Shown piece after piece: positions 1 through 6,740 of a DNA stretch of 13,383 nucleotides. The translations under genes were made by a program, and so were the position numbers. Under the pieces are notes generated by a model. The model saw only the letters and a program-made list of their open reading frames with translations. It searched no databases and was not told the DNA's origin. Within the stretch, counting starts at the first letter, position 1, and the number at the start of each line of letters is the position of its first letter. The DNA comes from Acidilobaceae archaeon (GTDB lineage: Archaea > Thermoproteota > Thermoprotei_A > Sulfolobales > Acidilobaceae): NCBI GenBank assembly GCA_026985435.1, contig JALSQL010000048.1, positions 1 through 13,383 on the forward strand, in the 5' to 3' direction.

Positions 1-123
1 CACCTCGTAGAAGCTCCTAGCCTTGATAATAACCGTCAACTCCTCCCCTTCACGGAGGTCAAGCTTCTCCAGGGGCTCAAGCACACCCCCCTTATAGCGC
101 ACTCGGATAACCCTGGCCAACAC
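1..123 (-). CDS. DUF104/AF2212-like antitoxin, 5' part (runs off window)
   Basis: The 41 codons visible read from a GTG at 123-121 and continue past the window edge. They encode a basic N-terminal strand (ARVIRVRYKGG), then VLEPLEKLDLREGEEL and a second strand (TVIIKARSFYEV). This R-Y-K-G-G-V-L-x-P-L-E-x-L-D-L-x-E-G pattern is the hallmark of the small archaeal DUF104/AF2212-like proteins, which are antitoxins usually paired with a VapC-type PIN-domain RNase. The toxin gene would be expected just downstream, outside the window. The reading frame stays open upstream of the GTG, but a TATA-like box (153-161) would put the transcript start only a few bases before it, so this start is preferred; the adjacent TTG is possible. 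The family call is from recognised motifs; antitoxin function is inferred. Confidence 0.8.
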   Translation of the reverse strand, partial: MLARVIRVRYKGGVLEPLEKLDLREGEELTVIIKARSFYEV

Positions 124-152
124 GCTTCCCCGCCCCTGTAACACAATCTTAT

Positions 153-161
153 CCTTAAAAG
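153..161 (-). promoter_or_regulatory. TATA-box candidate for the antitoxin gene
   Basis: On the minus strand the sequence reads CTTTTAAGG. It is about 34 bases upstream of the antitoxin GTG, so initiation some 25-27 bases downstream would give a nearly leaderless transcript, common in crenarchaea. The assignment rests on position and AT content only. Confidence 0.4.
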
Positions 162-214
162 CACAATATGAGCATTGCATCTACAATTACCGTCAGGCCT
201 GGGCCGCGCCGCCC

Positions 215-349
215 CTAAACGCTCCTGTAGAAGCTCGAGCCGCGGTTCTCAGCATCCTGAACCCATGACTTGCTGGCATGTATTGCCGCTAAGCCCCGGC
301 CTACATCAACGGGTTCTCGCTGTTCTTGCCTCTCATGCGTTAGTGTCAT
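215..349 (-). CDS. Doubtful small ORF, 44 codons, unknown
   Basis: An ATG at 349-347 opens 44 codons ending in TAG at 217-215. The product is polar (begins MTLTHERQEQREP, ends GSSFYRSV) and I recognise no family. What favours it is position: a perfect CTTATAAG box at 397-404 would start transcription about 25 bases before the ATG, and nothing else occupies these 320 bases. Against it are its shortness and the lack of a clear ribosome binding site. The frame is open further upstream to a TTG at 394, so it could also be the remnant of a longer, decayed gene, for example a transposase tail, but I cannot show this. Treat as hypothetical. Confidence 0.2.
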   Translation of the reverse strand: MTLTHERQEQREPVDVGRGLAAIHASKSWVQDAENRGSSFYRSV

Positions 350-396
350 TCCTAGTGCCCCCAACTTGTTGCAAGAAGCTGAAACGGTAGGCAATC

Positions 397-404
397 CTTA
401 TAAG
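397..404. promoter_or_regulatory. TATA-box candidate CTTATAAG in the non-coding stretch
   Basis: The octamer is a perfect palindrome identical to the box upstream of csa5. It can be read on either strand: on the minus strand it would serve the 44-codon ORF, and on the plus strand it would give a transcript antisense to the tRNA gene. It is the strongest promoter-like site between 124 and 443. Apart from this box, the box at 153-161 and the doubtful ORF, I see nothing in that stretch. Confidence 0.35.
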
Positions 405-443
405 CACTAGCTGGGACAGGGGGTCTATATGGGGGTATTTGAG

Positions 444-536
444 TGGAGCCGCCGGCGGGATTCGAACCCGCGACCACCGGCTTACAAGGCCGGCGCTTTC
501 GGCCCCGCGCAGGGTCTGCCGCTGAGCTACGGCGGC
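444..536 (-). tRNA. tRNA-Thr(UGU) with an intron in the D stem and an encoded CCA
   Basis: Reading the minus strand from 536, the acceptor arm GCCGCCG pairs with CGGCGGC (454-448), followed by discriminator U and an encoded CCA (446-444). The D stem is GCTC/GAGC with loop AGCGGCA, but GAGC forms only after 18 bases are removed. The anticodon stem is CCGGC/GCCGG around loop CTTGTAA, giving anticodon UGU (486-484), which reads ACA threonine codons. The T arm is GCGGG-TTCGAAT-CCCGC. After splicing the tRNA is 75 nt including CCA, with every stem fully paired. A U discriminator fits archaeal tRNA-Thr. A TATA-like site sits about 29 bases upstream, overlapping the end of the tatD gene. Confidence 0.95.
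498..515 (-). other. Non-canonical tRNA intron with a strict bulge-helix-bulge motif
   Basis: Exon 1 CGGC (521-518) pairs with intron GCCG (503-500) as the 4-bp central helix. It is flanked by bulge AGA (517-515) on the inner side and bulge AAA (499-497) on the outer side, and an inner CCC/GGG helix closes a TGCGC loop. Cutting after the second base of each bulge, as archaeal splicing endonuclease does, removes exactly the 18 bases 515-498 and joins G22 to A23, restoring the D stem. The outer helix seen in anticodon-loop introns is absent, which is usual for introns elsewhere in the tRNA. The insertion site is fixed independently by the D-stem pairing. Confidence 0.9.
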
Positions 537-560
537 CCGTGGCGGGGGTTGCTTGTTTGG

Positions 561-570
561 GGTTTTAGGG
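561..570 (-). promoter_or_regulatory. TATA-like box for tRNA-Thr, overlapping the tatD stop codon
   Basis: The minus strand reads CCCTAAAACC, centred about 29 bases upstream of the first base of the tRNA. The TAA inside it is the stop codon of the tatD gene, so promoter and stop codon share bases. The call rests on sequence and spacing. Confidence 0.45.
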
Positions 571-1365
571 TTTGCTGGCGGCTAGTAGTTTCTCCGCGTT
601 CCTCCTGGCCGCCTCCTCCACCGCCTCGGGCGTGGTGTCTTTCAGCTTGGCTATGATGTTTATCGTCTCGGGTATCATTGCTGGGCTGAGTTTTAGGCCC
701 CTGTAGTTGTAGGGGCCGTCGCTCTCCGTGACTATGTAGTCGAGGGGTGCTGCGCGGGCTATGGCTTGGTGCTTCCTCTGTATCTTTAGGGCGGCGTTTA
801 TCGATATCTTGTAGCCGGCCTCCCCTATGGCTGGTATTAGGTCCTGTGGGCCGGTGTACCAGTGGAACATCGCCCTCTCGACGTTGTGCTCTAGGAGTAG
901 GGCGAGCGCCTCCCGCCAGGCTCCGGGGGAGTGTATGTTGACTAGGGCGTCGAGCTCCCCGGCGGCTCGGAGGACCGCCTGGAACACCTTGAGCTGCACG
1001 TGCCAGGTGTGGGGGACGAACTTCCTGTCGAGCCCCACCTCCCCGAGGCAGGCCACCCCGTGCCTGTAGGCCGCCCGCAGCACCTCGTCGAGGCCGCTGA
1101 GGGGCTTCTCCCCTATCACCCAGGGGTGGAACCCCGCGCACGGCACCAGCCTGCCCGGGAGGGAGCGGGCCAGCTCGAGGGTCTCCGCCAGGCTCTCGGG
1201 GTCCTCCGAGACCGCGACCACCACCAGGCCCGGGGTGGAGTCCAGCACGCGCTCCAGCTCCCCCAGCCCGAGCTCGCTGCAGTGGCAGTGCATATCGTAG
1301 AGCCTACCGGCGGCCAACCCGCGGCACCCCGCCAGGCCCCGGCCGGGGCGCCCTAATGTGCTCAC
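565..1365 (-). CDS. TatD-family metal-dependent hydrolase (putative DNase)
   Basis: A 266-aa TIM-barrel amidohydrolase of the TatD family, whose members are Mg-dependent DNases or phosphoesterases. The metal ligands are all visible: HxH in YDMHCHC (H26, H28), E109 in CLGEVGLD, H145 in NIHSPG, H168 in FHWYTG and D216 in TESDGP. The conserved GFHPW is at 78-82. The chosen GTG start overlaps the stop of the upstream membrane-protein gene by four bases (GTGA), which suggests translational coupling. It gives about 22 extra residues before the usual YDMHCH start, so a TTG nearer that motif (codon 17) is possible. It is the last gene of the minus-strand run from csa5. Whether it acts with the CRISPR system or is housekeeping cannot be told from sequence. 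The closest substrate is unknown, but the family call is firm. Confidence 0.9.
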   Translation of the reverse strand: MSTLGRPGRGLAGCRGLAAGRLYDMHCHCSELGLGELERVLDSTPGLVVVAVSEDPESLAETLELARSLPGRLVPCAGFHPWVIGEKPLSGLDEVLRAAYRHGVACLGEVGLDRKFVPHTWHVQLKVFQAVLRAAGELDALVNIHSPGAWREALALLLEHNVERAMFHWYTGPQDLIPAIGEAGYKISINAALKIQRKHQAIARAAPLDYIVTESDGPYNYRGLKLSPAMIPETINIIAKLKDTTPEAVEEAARRNAEKLLAASKP

Positions 1366-1838
1366 CCGCCCAGCACCCCGGCCCGGAGGAGTAGCGTGTA
1401 GTTGCCCAGGGCGGCGGCCCAGAGCAGGGTGGCCGGTATGGCGACTGATAGCCTCCTAGCGCGCCCGGCGAGCCCCGGGTGCCTGGAGAAGGCCCCCTCC
1501 AACACCACGCTCACGGCGATGTAGATCGCCGCCTCGAGGGTGAAGTAGACCGGCAGCATCGGCCCCAGGAAGAGCCTGGCCAGGGGGCCCGCCTCGGGCA
1601 TGCCGGTGGCCGTGCCGGCGCCCGTGGTGAAGGCGTCGACCACGACGCCGAGGTAGATCAGGTGGCGGGCGGCGTCCTCGCCCAGGACCAGCAGGGCCGA
1701 GGCGACCAGCGCCGCCGACCCCGCCAGCAGCAGGGCCACGCCTGCCGCCCCGCCCACGGGGAATGCAAGGGAGAGGAGCACGGCCGCCAGGAGCGCCAGG
1801 GCCGCGGGCGCCACGCGCCCAGCCGCCAAGCCCGCCAC
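1362..1838 (-). CDS. Small multi-pass membrane protein, DUF5658-like
   Basis: About 158 aa, dominated by hydrophobic stretches (around residues 8-26, 32-52, 95-115 and 128-150), so four or perhaps five membrane spans. Between spans 2 and 3 lies a polar block with VVVDAFTTGAGTATGMPEAGPLAR. A D-x-x-T-T followed by a G/E/P-rich turn is reminiscent of DUF5658-type proteins, but the match is by eye and tentative. Function is unknown. It follows cas6 with a gap of about four bases and is coupled by a GTGA overlap to tatD, so it is very probably on the cas transcript. Start choice is uncertain: a TTG at 1862 would overlap cas6 by 20 bases, while the GTG at 1838 or TTG at 1829 follow G-rich ribosome-binding-like sequence. 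Confidence 0.65.
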   Translation of the reverse strand: MAGLAAGRVAPAALALLAAVLLSLAFPVGGAAGVALLLAGSAALVASALLVLGEDAARHLIYLGVVVDAFTTGAGTATGMPEAGPLARLFLGPMLPVYFTLEAAIYIAVSVVLEGAFSRHPGLAGRARRLSVAIPATLLWAAALGNYTLLLRAGVLGG

Positions 1839-1842
1839 CCCC

Positions 1843-2778
1843 CTACGCCCCCGAGGCTTCAACCTCCCCGAAGCCCACGCTCCTACTCTTGCCGAGGCCC
1901 ATCCTCGAGGCCAGCCCCAGCAGCCTATCCAGGAGGGGGGCCAGCCTCGGGTTGAGAACCTCGTATACGACCCACCCCGTGGGCCCCCGGGCGGCCCTAG
2001 CCTCCCCCTGGGGGCCCCCCGAGTAGAGGGCCGTCGTCGGCCTGAGCCTGTAGTCGACCTCAGCCACCATGGCGTCGGCCAGCCTGCCAGCCACGTAGCC
2101 CGCCCTCACCACCTGGTGGATCTCCGCCCCCGCCAGGGCCTGCCAGAGCCTGGCGGCGGCCGCCACCACGTAGGCGGGCGTGGGTAGCAGCCTGTAGGCC
2201 TGGCGGAAGCGGAGCAGCCTGGTCCTCCTGAGGGGGGGAGGAGCCATGACCCTCGTGTCGACGAGGAGCGGGGTGTGTATCCGCAGCTCCACCCTCCCAC
2301 TGGACACCCCTGCTGAGAGGCTCCTCGCCCTCTCCACCGAGAGGCCCTCGACCTCGAAGCCCAGCCTGTCGAGGGGGCTGGGCAGCCTCCCCGTGCAGCC
2401 CCCCAACTCCCCGGCCAGCCTGAAGGGGTCCCCCCTCGTGTAGATTGAGATCGAGCCCGAGAGCGTCTCGCCCCCCCTGACCCTCAGTGGGGGCCCTGCT
2501 GGCCTCCCGGCTTGGAGGGTCTGGTAGAGCCTCCTCCCGGAGGGGCCGCGGAGCACGGTCAGCCTGACCGGCCTGAAGCTCGACCGGGACTTGTAGAGCT
2601 GGAGCACGCCGGCCATGCAGGGGGCCGTGTGGACCAGCAGCTTCTGCACCCTGCTGGTGAATGGTGGTAGAACGGCGTCCCCAAGGGCGGTGTAGCGTAT
2701 ATCCACGGTGATAACGTACCCGTCCCCGCCCTCCTCTACCAGCTCCTCTAGCAGGAACCTGGACCCCACCACGGCCAC
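1843..2778 (-). CDS. cas6: Cas6 CRISPR RNA-processing endoribonuclease
   Basis: A 311-aa RAMP protein that cleaves the CRISPR precursor transcript within repeats to give crRNAs. Diagnostic are the C-terminal glycine-rich loop LGKSRSVGFGEVE (about 294-307), the middle block HTPLLVDTR, and the crenarchaeal Cas6 signatures PTPAYVVAAAARLW and ADAMVAEVDYRLRPTT. Two ferredoxin-like halves are expected from this length. H50 in the first half is the only obvious candidate for a catalytic histidine, but catalytic residues vary in Cas6, so this is inference. The GTG start lies three bases after the cas3'' stop, within a G-rich ribosome-binding-like stretch; a GTG two codons in is also possible. It is the last canonical gene of the interference operon. 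Confidence 0.93.
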   Translation of the reverse strand: MAVVGSRFLLEELVEEGGDGYVITVDIRYTALGDAVLPPFTSRVQKLLVHTAPCMAGVLQLYKSRSSFRPVRLTVLRGPSGRRLYQTLQAGRPAGPPLRVRGGETLSGSISIYTRGDPFRLAGELGGCTGRLPSPLDRLGFEVEGLSVERARSLSAGVSSGRVELRIHTPLLVDTRVMAPPPLRRTRLLRFRQAYRLLPTPAYVVAAAARLWQALAGAEIHQVVRAGYVAGRLADAMVAEVDYRLRPTTALYSGGPQGEARAARGPTGWVVYEVLNPRLAPLLDRLLGLASRMGLGKSRSVGFGEVEASGA

Positions 2779-2781
2779 CCC

Positions 2782-3669
2782 CTAGAGAAGCCTCGAGATC
2801 CTAGCGGCCATGCTGGCGAGCGCTGGGCTGGCCGGGGGGCTAGAGGCCAGCCGCTGCACCACGCGCCCAGCAGCGGGGCCCAGCTCGTCTAGCCACGCCA
2901 CCACGTACGCCCTGCCCCCGCGGTCGTCCGTGTCCCTCCCCTCGGAGCTGGCCACGAGTATGTCGGCCACTATCACCGCCCCCGAGGCTGCCGAGACGAG
3001 GGCCGCCCACCGCTGGGCCCCCATCCCCGGCGCCTTCTCGGCGAGCGCCTCGACTCCCTGGTAGGTGGCCAGGCTCTGGGCCAGGGATGGTAGGCGCCCC
3101 GTGTTAGCCCCCAGCCGCTCCAGGGCGTCGAGCAGCAGCCCCTCAAGCCTCGTACCCCTAACCTCCGGCGGCAGCCCCAGCGACAGGCACCCGGGCGCCC
3201 TGGCGAGGGCCCTGACCGCGGAGGCCGCGGCCCGCACGATGCCGCCGCCCCGAGCCGCCTTCAGGGGGTGCCTGCCCTGCATTGCCGCGTGGTGCCTAGC
3301 CACGGCCCAGGCCGCCAGGGCCAGCAGCAGGGCGCCGCCGGGGCTATCCCTCCAAACCCCAAGGGCCGCCTCTAGGAGCAGCGCGGCCCCGACCAGCTCG
3401 TGGCCGTAGTAGCTGCCCCGCCCCGCGTAGTGGGGGGAGGCCTTCCCCACGTCGTGGAGCGCGCCGGCGAGCACGGCCGACGTCCAGAGGGCCTCGCCGC
3501 CCGGGAGGCCAGTGGCCTCCGCCAGCGGGCCCGCCAGGAGGCCGGCCATCCGCAGCCTCTCACCCAGCAAGGCGTCCACAGCCGAGGCGACCGCCGCGTT
3601 ATGCCTATCCAGCGGGACGCCACCATACGCTTCGGGCTCCACGGGGCAGCCTCCACCCAACCCCCTCAC
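2782..3669 (-). CDS. cas3'': Cas3'' HD-domain nuclease
   Basis: A 295-aa HD-superfamily phosphohydrolase, the nuclease half of the split type I Cas3. It degrades target DNA that Cascade has bound and Cas3' unwinds. Metal-binding residues in order are H23 (DRHNAAV), the HD pair H72-D73 in LHDVGKASPHY, H90 (GHE), H126/H127 in ARHHAAMQGRHP, and a later Asp in VIVADILVAS. The GTG start overlaps the cas3' stop codon by four bases (GTGA), so the two halves are translationally coupled and probably made in equal amount. The open frame continues upstream to 3852, but that part is out-of-frame shadow of cas3' with no HD-like content. Cas6 follows after a 3-base gap. Confidence 0.92.
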   Translation of the reverse strand: MRGLGGGCPVEPEAYGGVPLDRHNAAVASAVDALLGERLRMAGLLAGPLAEATGLPGGEALWTSAVLAGALHDVGKASPHYAGRGSYYGHELVGAALLLEAALGVWRDSPGGALLLALAAWAVARHHAAMQGRHPLKAARGGGIVRAAASAVRALARAPGCLSLGLPPEVRGTRLEGLLLDALERLGANTGRLPSLAQSLATYQGVEALAEKAPGMGAQRWAALVSAASGAVIVADILVASSEGRDTDDRGGRAYVVAWLDELGPAAGRVVQRLASSPPASPALASMAARISRLL

Positions 3670-5465
3670 CCCCCGAGCTCGCCCGGCAGCAGGAGCCCGA
3701 GGCCCGGCCTGTAGGCCCCGGGCCTCGCGAGGAACCTGGCCCTCGCAACCCCCGGCCGCCCCCCGGGGCCGCTGGAGAGGGCCCTGGAGATGTCCCTCCT
3801 CAGGGCGTCGAGGAGCCGCGAGCAGCCGGCCCGCCGCTCCCAGGCGCCCCACAGAGTCGAGGCCTCGACCACCACAGTGTTGCCCTCGTATTCCACCTCG
3901 ACGAGGGGCGCCCCGTCGTGCCCGGCCTCGAGCACCTCCCTGGCGTGGCTTAGGAGCCAGGTGAGGGACGCCACCACCACACCTCCCTCCACCCTGGCCT
4001 CGGCCATCATCGTGTCCCGGGCCAGCCCGCAGAGGCCGAGGCTGTCGAGCATCTCGAGCAGCCTGTCGGGCTGCGCGTCACCGTCCAGGTAGAGGCGCAT
4101 CGCCCTACCGGCTGCCCCCCACGCTCTAGGCCCGGCCCCCGAGCCGCCGGAGCGGGCTAGGGCTAGGAGGCTGGCATAGGAGACCACCCCGCCCCTGTTG
4201 CAGGTGGCCCTCCAGTCGAGGCCCCGGGGGCCCCTGGCACTGATGGTGTTAGCCACCACCCCCACGGCGGGCTCCACGGCGTCGCCCCTGTAGGGGCCCC
4301 TGCTCGACCCAGCCGCGACCACGACCCTGCCAGCCTCCTCCCTGCAGGCGTCCAGGATCCTCCCGCGCCTGCAGGCCCTCCCCGCCCGCTGCACCAGGCT
4401 CTCCAGGGGCGCGGGGGCGGTGTAGACGGCCATGGCGTTCACGTCAACCCCCGCCTCGGCCGCCTGGGTGGCCACAACAACTCCCCCCTCGGCCTCGACC
4501 CTGGCGATGCCCTCCTCGGCCCTGGCCCTGTCCTCCTCGGAGAGCCTGCCGTGCACTAGCACCGCCCGGCCGCTGGGGAGTCTGCCCTCGACGGCGTGGT
4601 AGAGCCTGACCGCCTCCGCCACGGTGTTGGCCACGACCAGGACCGGCCCCCTGCTGGCCTCCCCGGTGATCTCCCCCGCTAGGTCCTCGAGCTTCACCTG
4701 CTCGACCCTAGTCTCCCATGGGGTCAGGTGGCCGCCCTCCCAGTCGGGGTCGGCGACCTCCTCGAGGGCGCCGCCTAGCACCCCCCTCAGGCTGTCGATG
4801 TACGGGCACCCGCCGCCCCGCCCGGGGGCCCTGAGCACCGCGGCCCTCAGGCCCCGCTCCCCGGCGGCCCTGGCGAGCCAGCGCATCATGGCCGGGCTGA
4901 CTGTGGCTGTCTCCACGAGAACCGGGGCGCCCGCCGCGGATAGGTTCCAGAGGGCCGCCAGGCTGGCCGCCCACCCAGCCCCTGCCCCGCCGCCCTGGGG
5001 GTCCTCCCAGAGGTACATGTGGGCCTCGTCGAGCACTATGGTGGAGGTGTATATCGCCATGAGCGCCGGGTAGTAGTGGCCCATCGACACCCCCGACTGG
5101 ACCTTCAGGGCCTCGGCGACCGGCACGCGGTAGAGGTTCCACAGGAAGCTGTCGAGCGTCGAGACCACCAGGGGTGAGAGCAGGTAGGGGCTCCTCACCC
5201 CAGCGGGGGCCCCGTGGGCCTGCAGCCTGCCCCCCACCCCCCTGAACACCCCCTCGAAGGCCCTCCGGACGAGGCTCCTCAGGGGGGCCACGTGGACCAG
5301 CCCGTAGGCGAGGCCGTCGGCTCGGGAGCTCCCCCACACCCAGGGGCTGGCCACGGTCTTCCCGTAGGCCGTGGGGGCCACGGCCGCGGCCACGTGGCCC
5401 CTCCGGAGGGCCTCGTAGGCCTTCTCCATTAGGGGCCTCGGCCTCCAGGCCGCCAACCCGCCCAC
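3666..5465 (-). CDS. cas3': Cas3' superfamily 2 helicase
   Basis: A 599-aa DEAD/H-type SF2 helicase, the motor half of type I-A Cas3. Motifs in order: Walker A APTAYGKT (30-37), DEAH (146-149), the SAT-like motif ETATVS (185-190), motif V ATQAAEAGVDV (332-342) and motif VI QRAGRACR (359-366). Walker A has Ala at the third position of the loop, where Gly is common in this family; the Lys and Thr are intact, so ATP binding should be kept. No HD domain is fused, and the nuclease is the next gene. The GTG start is six bases after the cas8a stop and preceded by a G-rich stretch; a TTG three codons in is an alternative. The C-terminal third (about 430-599) is the variable accessory part. Confidence 0.93.
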   Translation of the reverse strand: MGGLAAWRPRPLMEKAYEALRRGHVAAAVAPTAYGKTVASPWVWGSSRADGLAYGLVHVAPLRSLVRRAFEGVFRGVGGRLQAHGAPAGVRSPYLLSPLVVSTLDSFLWNLYRVPVAEALKVQSGVSMGHYYPALMAIYTSTIVLDEAHMYLWEDPQGGGAGAGWAASLAALWNLSAAGAPVLVETATVSPAMMRWLARAAGERGLRAAVLRAPGRGGGCPYIDSLRGVLGGALEEVADPDWEGGHLTPWETRVEQVKLEDLAGEITGEASRGPVLVVANTVAEAVRLYHAVEGRLPSGRAVLVHGRLSEEDRARAEEGIARVEAEGGVVVATQAAEAGVDVNAMAVYTAPAPLESLVQRAGRACRRGRILDACREEAGRVVVAAGSSRGPYRGDAVEPAVGVVANTISARGPRGLDWRATCNRGGVVSYASLLALARSGGSGAGPRAWGAAGRAMRLYLDGDAQPDRLLEMLDSLGLCGLARDTMMAEARVEGGVVVASLTWLLSHAREVLEAGHDGAPLVEVEYEGNTVVVEASTLWGAWERRAGCSRLLDALRRDISRALSSGPGGRPGVARARFLARPGAYRPGLGLLLPGELGG

Positions 5466-5471
5466 CCCCAG

Positions 5472-6740
5472 CTAGGCCCGGGCCCCCCGGGCTAGGGCGC
5501 GGTAGTCGCCAGCCAGGCTCGAGGCAAGCGCCTCCATCACCCCGGCGAGCTCCTCGAGCCTCTTCCTGCGGGCCTGCTGGGCAGCCGCCGTGAGGCCGCG
5601 CACGCACCCGGCCAGGTGGTCCCCCCACCTGCCGGCCATCGCCTGGAGGAACACAGAGTTCACGCACCCGCCCACGAGGTCCCTCAGGCCCTGTAGGGCC
5701 TTCTGGGCCGCCGCGCCCCGGGCGAGGCGGGCTAGCCTCAGGAGGAGCCTGACGCTCCCCGGCCTGAAGGCCCTGTAGACTATGGTGGTGAGGGGCAGCG
5801 AGCCCCTGACCAGGGGGCGCTGCTGGGGCGACACGGTCACAAGCGTCGCCGCCGACTCGAGCCTGGCGGCCTCCAGCAGATAGGCAGCCTCGGAGGCCGG
5901 GCCGAGCCTCGAGGCGAGCTCCGAGGCCAGCTCCACCGCCAGCGCCACCTCGAGGCTGACCGGGTAGTCCGAGGCCAGCCTCGCAGCCCTGACGGGGGCC
6001 GAGGAGGAGACGCCCCCCGCTAGGAGGAGGTCCCGGAGCACGGCGTAGCCGGGGTGGGGCGCGTCGGGGACTAGGAGGAACTCGGCCGAGCCGCCCTGCT
6101 TGCCCAGCCTCTGCGAGCCGAGGAAGGCGAGGGAGCCCCCGAGGAGTATGGAGCCCAGCGTGTCGAGGGAGCCCCACCCCCCCGAGCGGGGCCTCCTCCC
6201 GCCGCCCGGCGCCCTCAGCTTGCCGAAGAGGGTGGCCTTCGCCAGCCACGGCAGCTCGGAGGCGGAGCCGCCGAGGGGGGCGCCCCTCTCGAGGACTAGG
6301 TCGGCGTAGCTAACCGCCGCGTGCACCCAGGCTAGGGTCTGCTTGCCCTGGCTGGTCGTGTAGGGGCACCTGGCGAGGCCGGCCTGGGCCAGGGCCAGGT
6401 AGTCCCCGGCGTAGCGGGCCCCGCCCACGGTGCCCCTGCGGCCGGCGCTGTAGAGGCTGGGGCCCCTGTGCAGCCTGCAGCAGTCGAACCCTCTCACCCG
6501 GGCCCCATCGCACCTCCTCCCCGCGGCCCCGGCCTGCAGCTCTAGGGGCCTCAGGGCTTCGAGGGCCTCCTCGACTAGTTCCACGTAGGAGCCGGCGCTC
6601 GGGAAGACCGCGTGGCCAGCGTAGGGGTCAACCTCCGCGTCCTCCGAGAGGCTGAGGAGGGCGTACTGCAGCCTCCGCCCCAGCGTCTCGGGGGGCGCCA
6701 GCTCCAGCCTGAACACACCCCCAGCCAAGCCGGGCGTCAC
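5472..6740 (-). CDS. cas8a: Cas8a-type large subunit of type I-A Cascade (Csa4-like)
   Basis: A 422-aa protein assigned mainly by place: between cas5 and cas3' in an otherwise complete I-A operon, where the large subunit is expected. This subunit helps recognise the PAM and target DNA. Its sequence is poorly conserved, as is typical. It has four cysteines in the N-terminal half (C77, C87, C88, C125) that could bind zinc, a basic Gly-rich middle (GGGRRPRSGG) and an all-helical Ala/Leu/Arg-rich C-terminal domain. It is longer than the roughly 350 aa I remember for Csa4. The GTG start makes a GTGA overlap with the cas5 stop. The frame is open to 6806, but the extra codons lie inside cas5. Whether it belongs to Cas8a2/Csa4 or another Cas8a branch is undecided. 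Confidence 0.75.
   Translation of the reverse strand: MTPGLAGGVFRLELAPPETLGRRLQYALLSLSEDAEVDPYAGHAVFPSAGSYVELVEEALEALRPLELQAGAAGRRCDGARVRGFDCCRLHRGPSLYSAGRRGTVGGARYAGDYLALAQAGLARCPYTTSQGKQTLAWVHAAVSYADLVLERGAPLGGSASELPWLAKATLFGKLRAPGGGRRPRSGGWGSLDTLGSILLGGSLAFLGSQRLGKQGGSAEFLLVPDAPHPGYAVLRDLLLAGGVSSSAPVRAARLASDYPVSLEVALAVELASELASRLGPASEAAYLLEAARLESAATLVTVSPQQRPLVRGSLPLTTIVYRAFRPGSVRLLLRLARLARGAAAQKALQGLRDLVGGCVNSVFLQAMAGRWGDHLAGCVRGLTAAAQQARRKRLEELAGVMEALASSLAGDYRALARGARA

Noticed and set aside
244..263. GGTTC/GAACC inverted repeat
   Set aside because: Only 5 bp with a 10-base loop, no T-run and no promoter nearby; expected by chance.
286..345. C/D box small RNA on the minus strand
   Set aside because: A TTGATGT and a CTGA lie about 60 bases apart, but the C box is degenerate and no internal D'/C' pair is visible.
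175..390. Plus-strand ORF of 71 codons
   Set aside because: No ribosome binding site, no promoter in the right place, low-complexity peptide with no recognisable family.
429..656. Plus-strand ORF of 75 codons over the tRNA
   Set aside because: It is the antisense of the tRNA-Thr gene and the tatD 3' end; its peptide contains the translated reverse complement of the T arm (RRDSNPRP), a well-known artefact.
3670..3852. N-terminal extension of cas3'' to the far upstream start
   Set aside because: The added residues are Gly/Arg/Pro-rich shadow of cas3' coding sequence, and the GTGA overlap gives a natural start.
4708..6249. 513-codon minus-strand ORF
   Set aside because: An out-of-frame shadow of cas3' and cas8a; Pro/Gly/Arg-rich without domain motifs, arising from high GC content. 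The same applies to most other long frames here.
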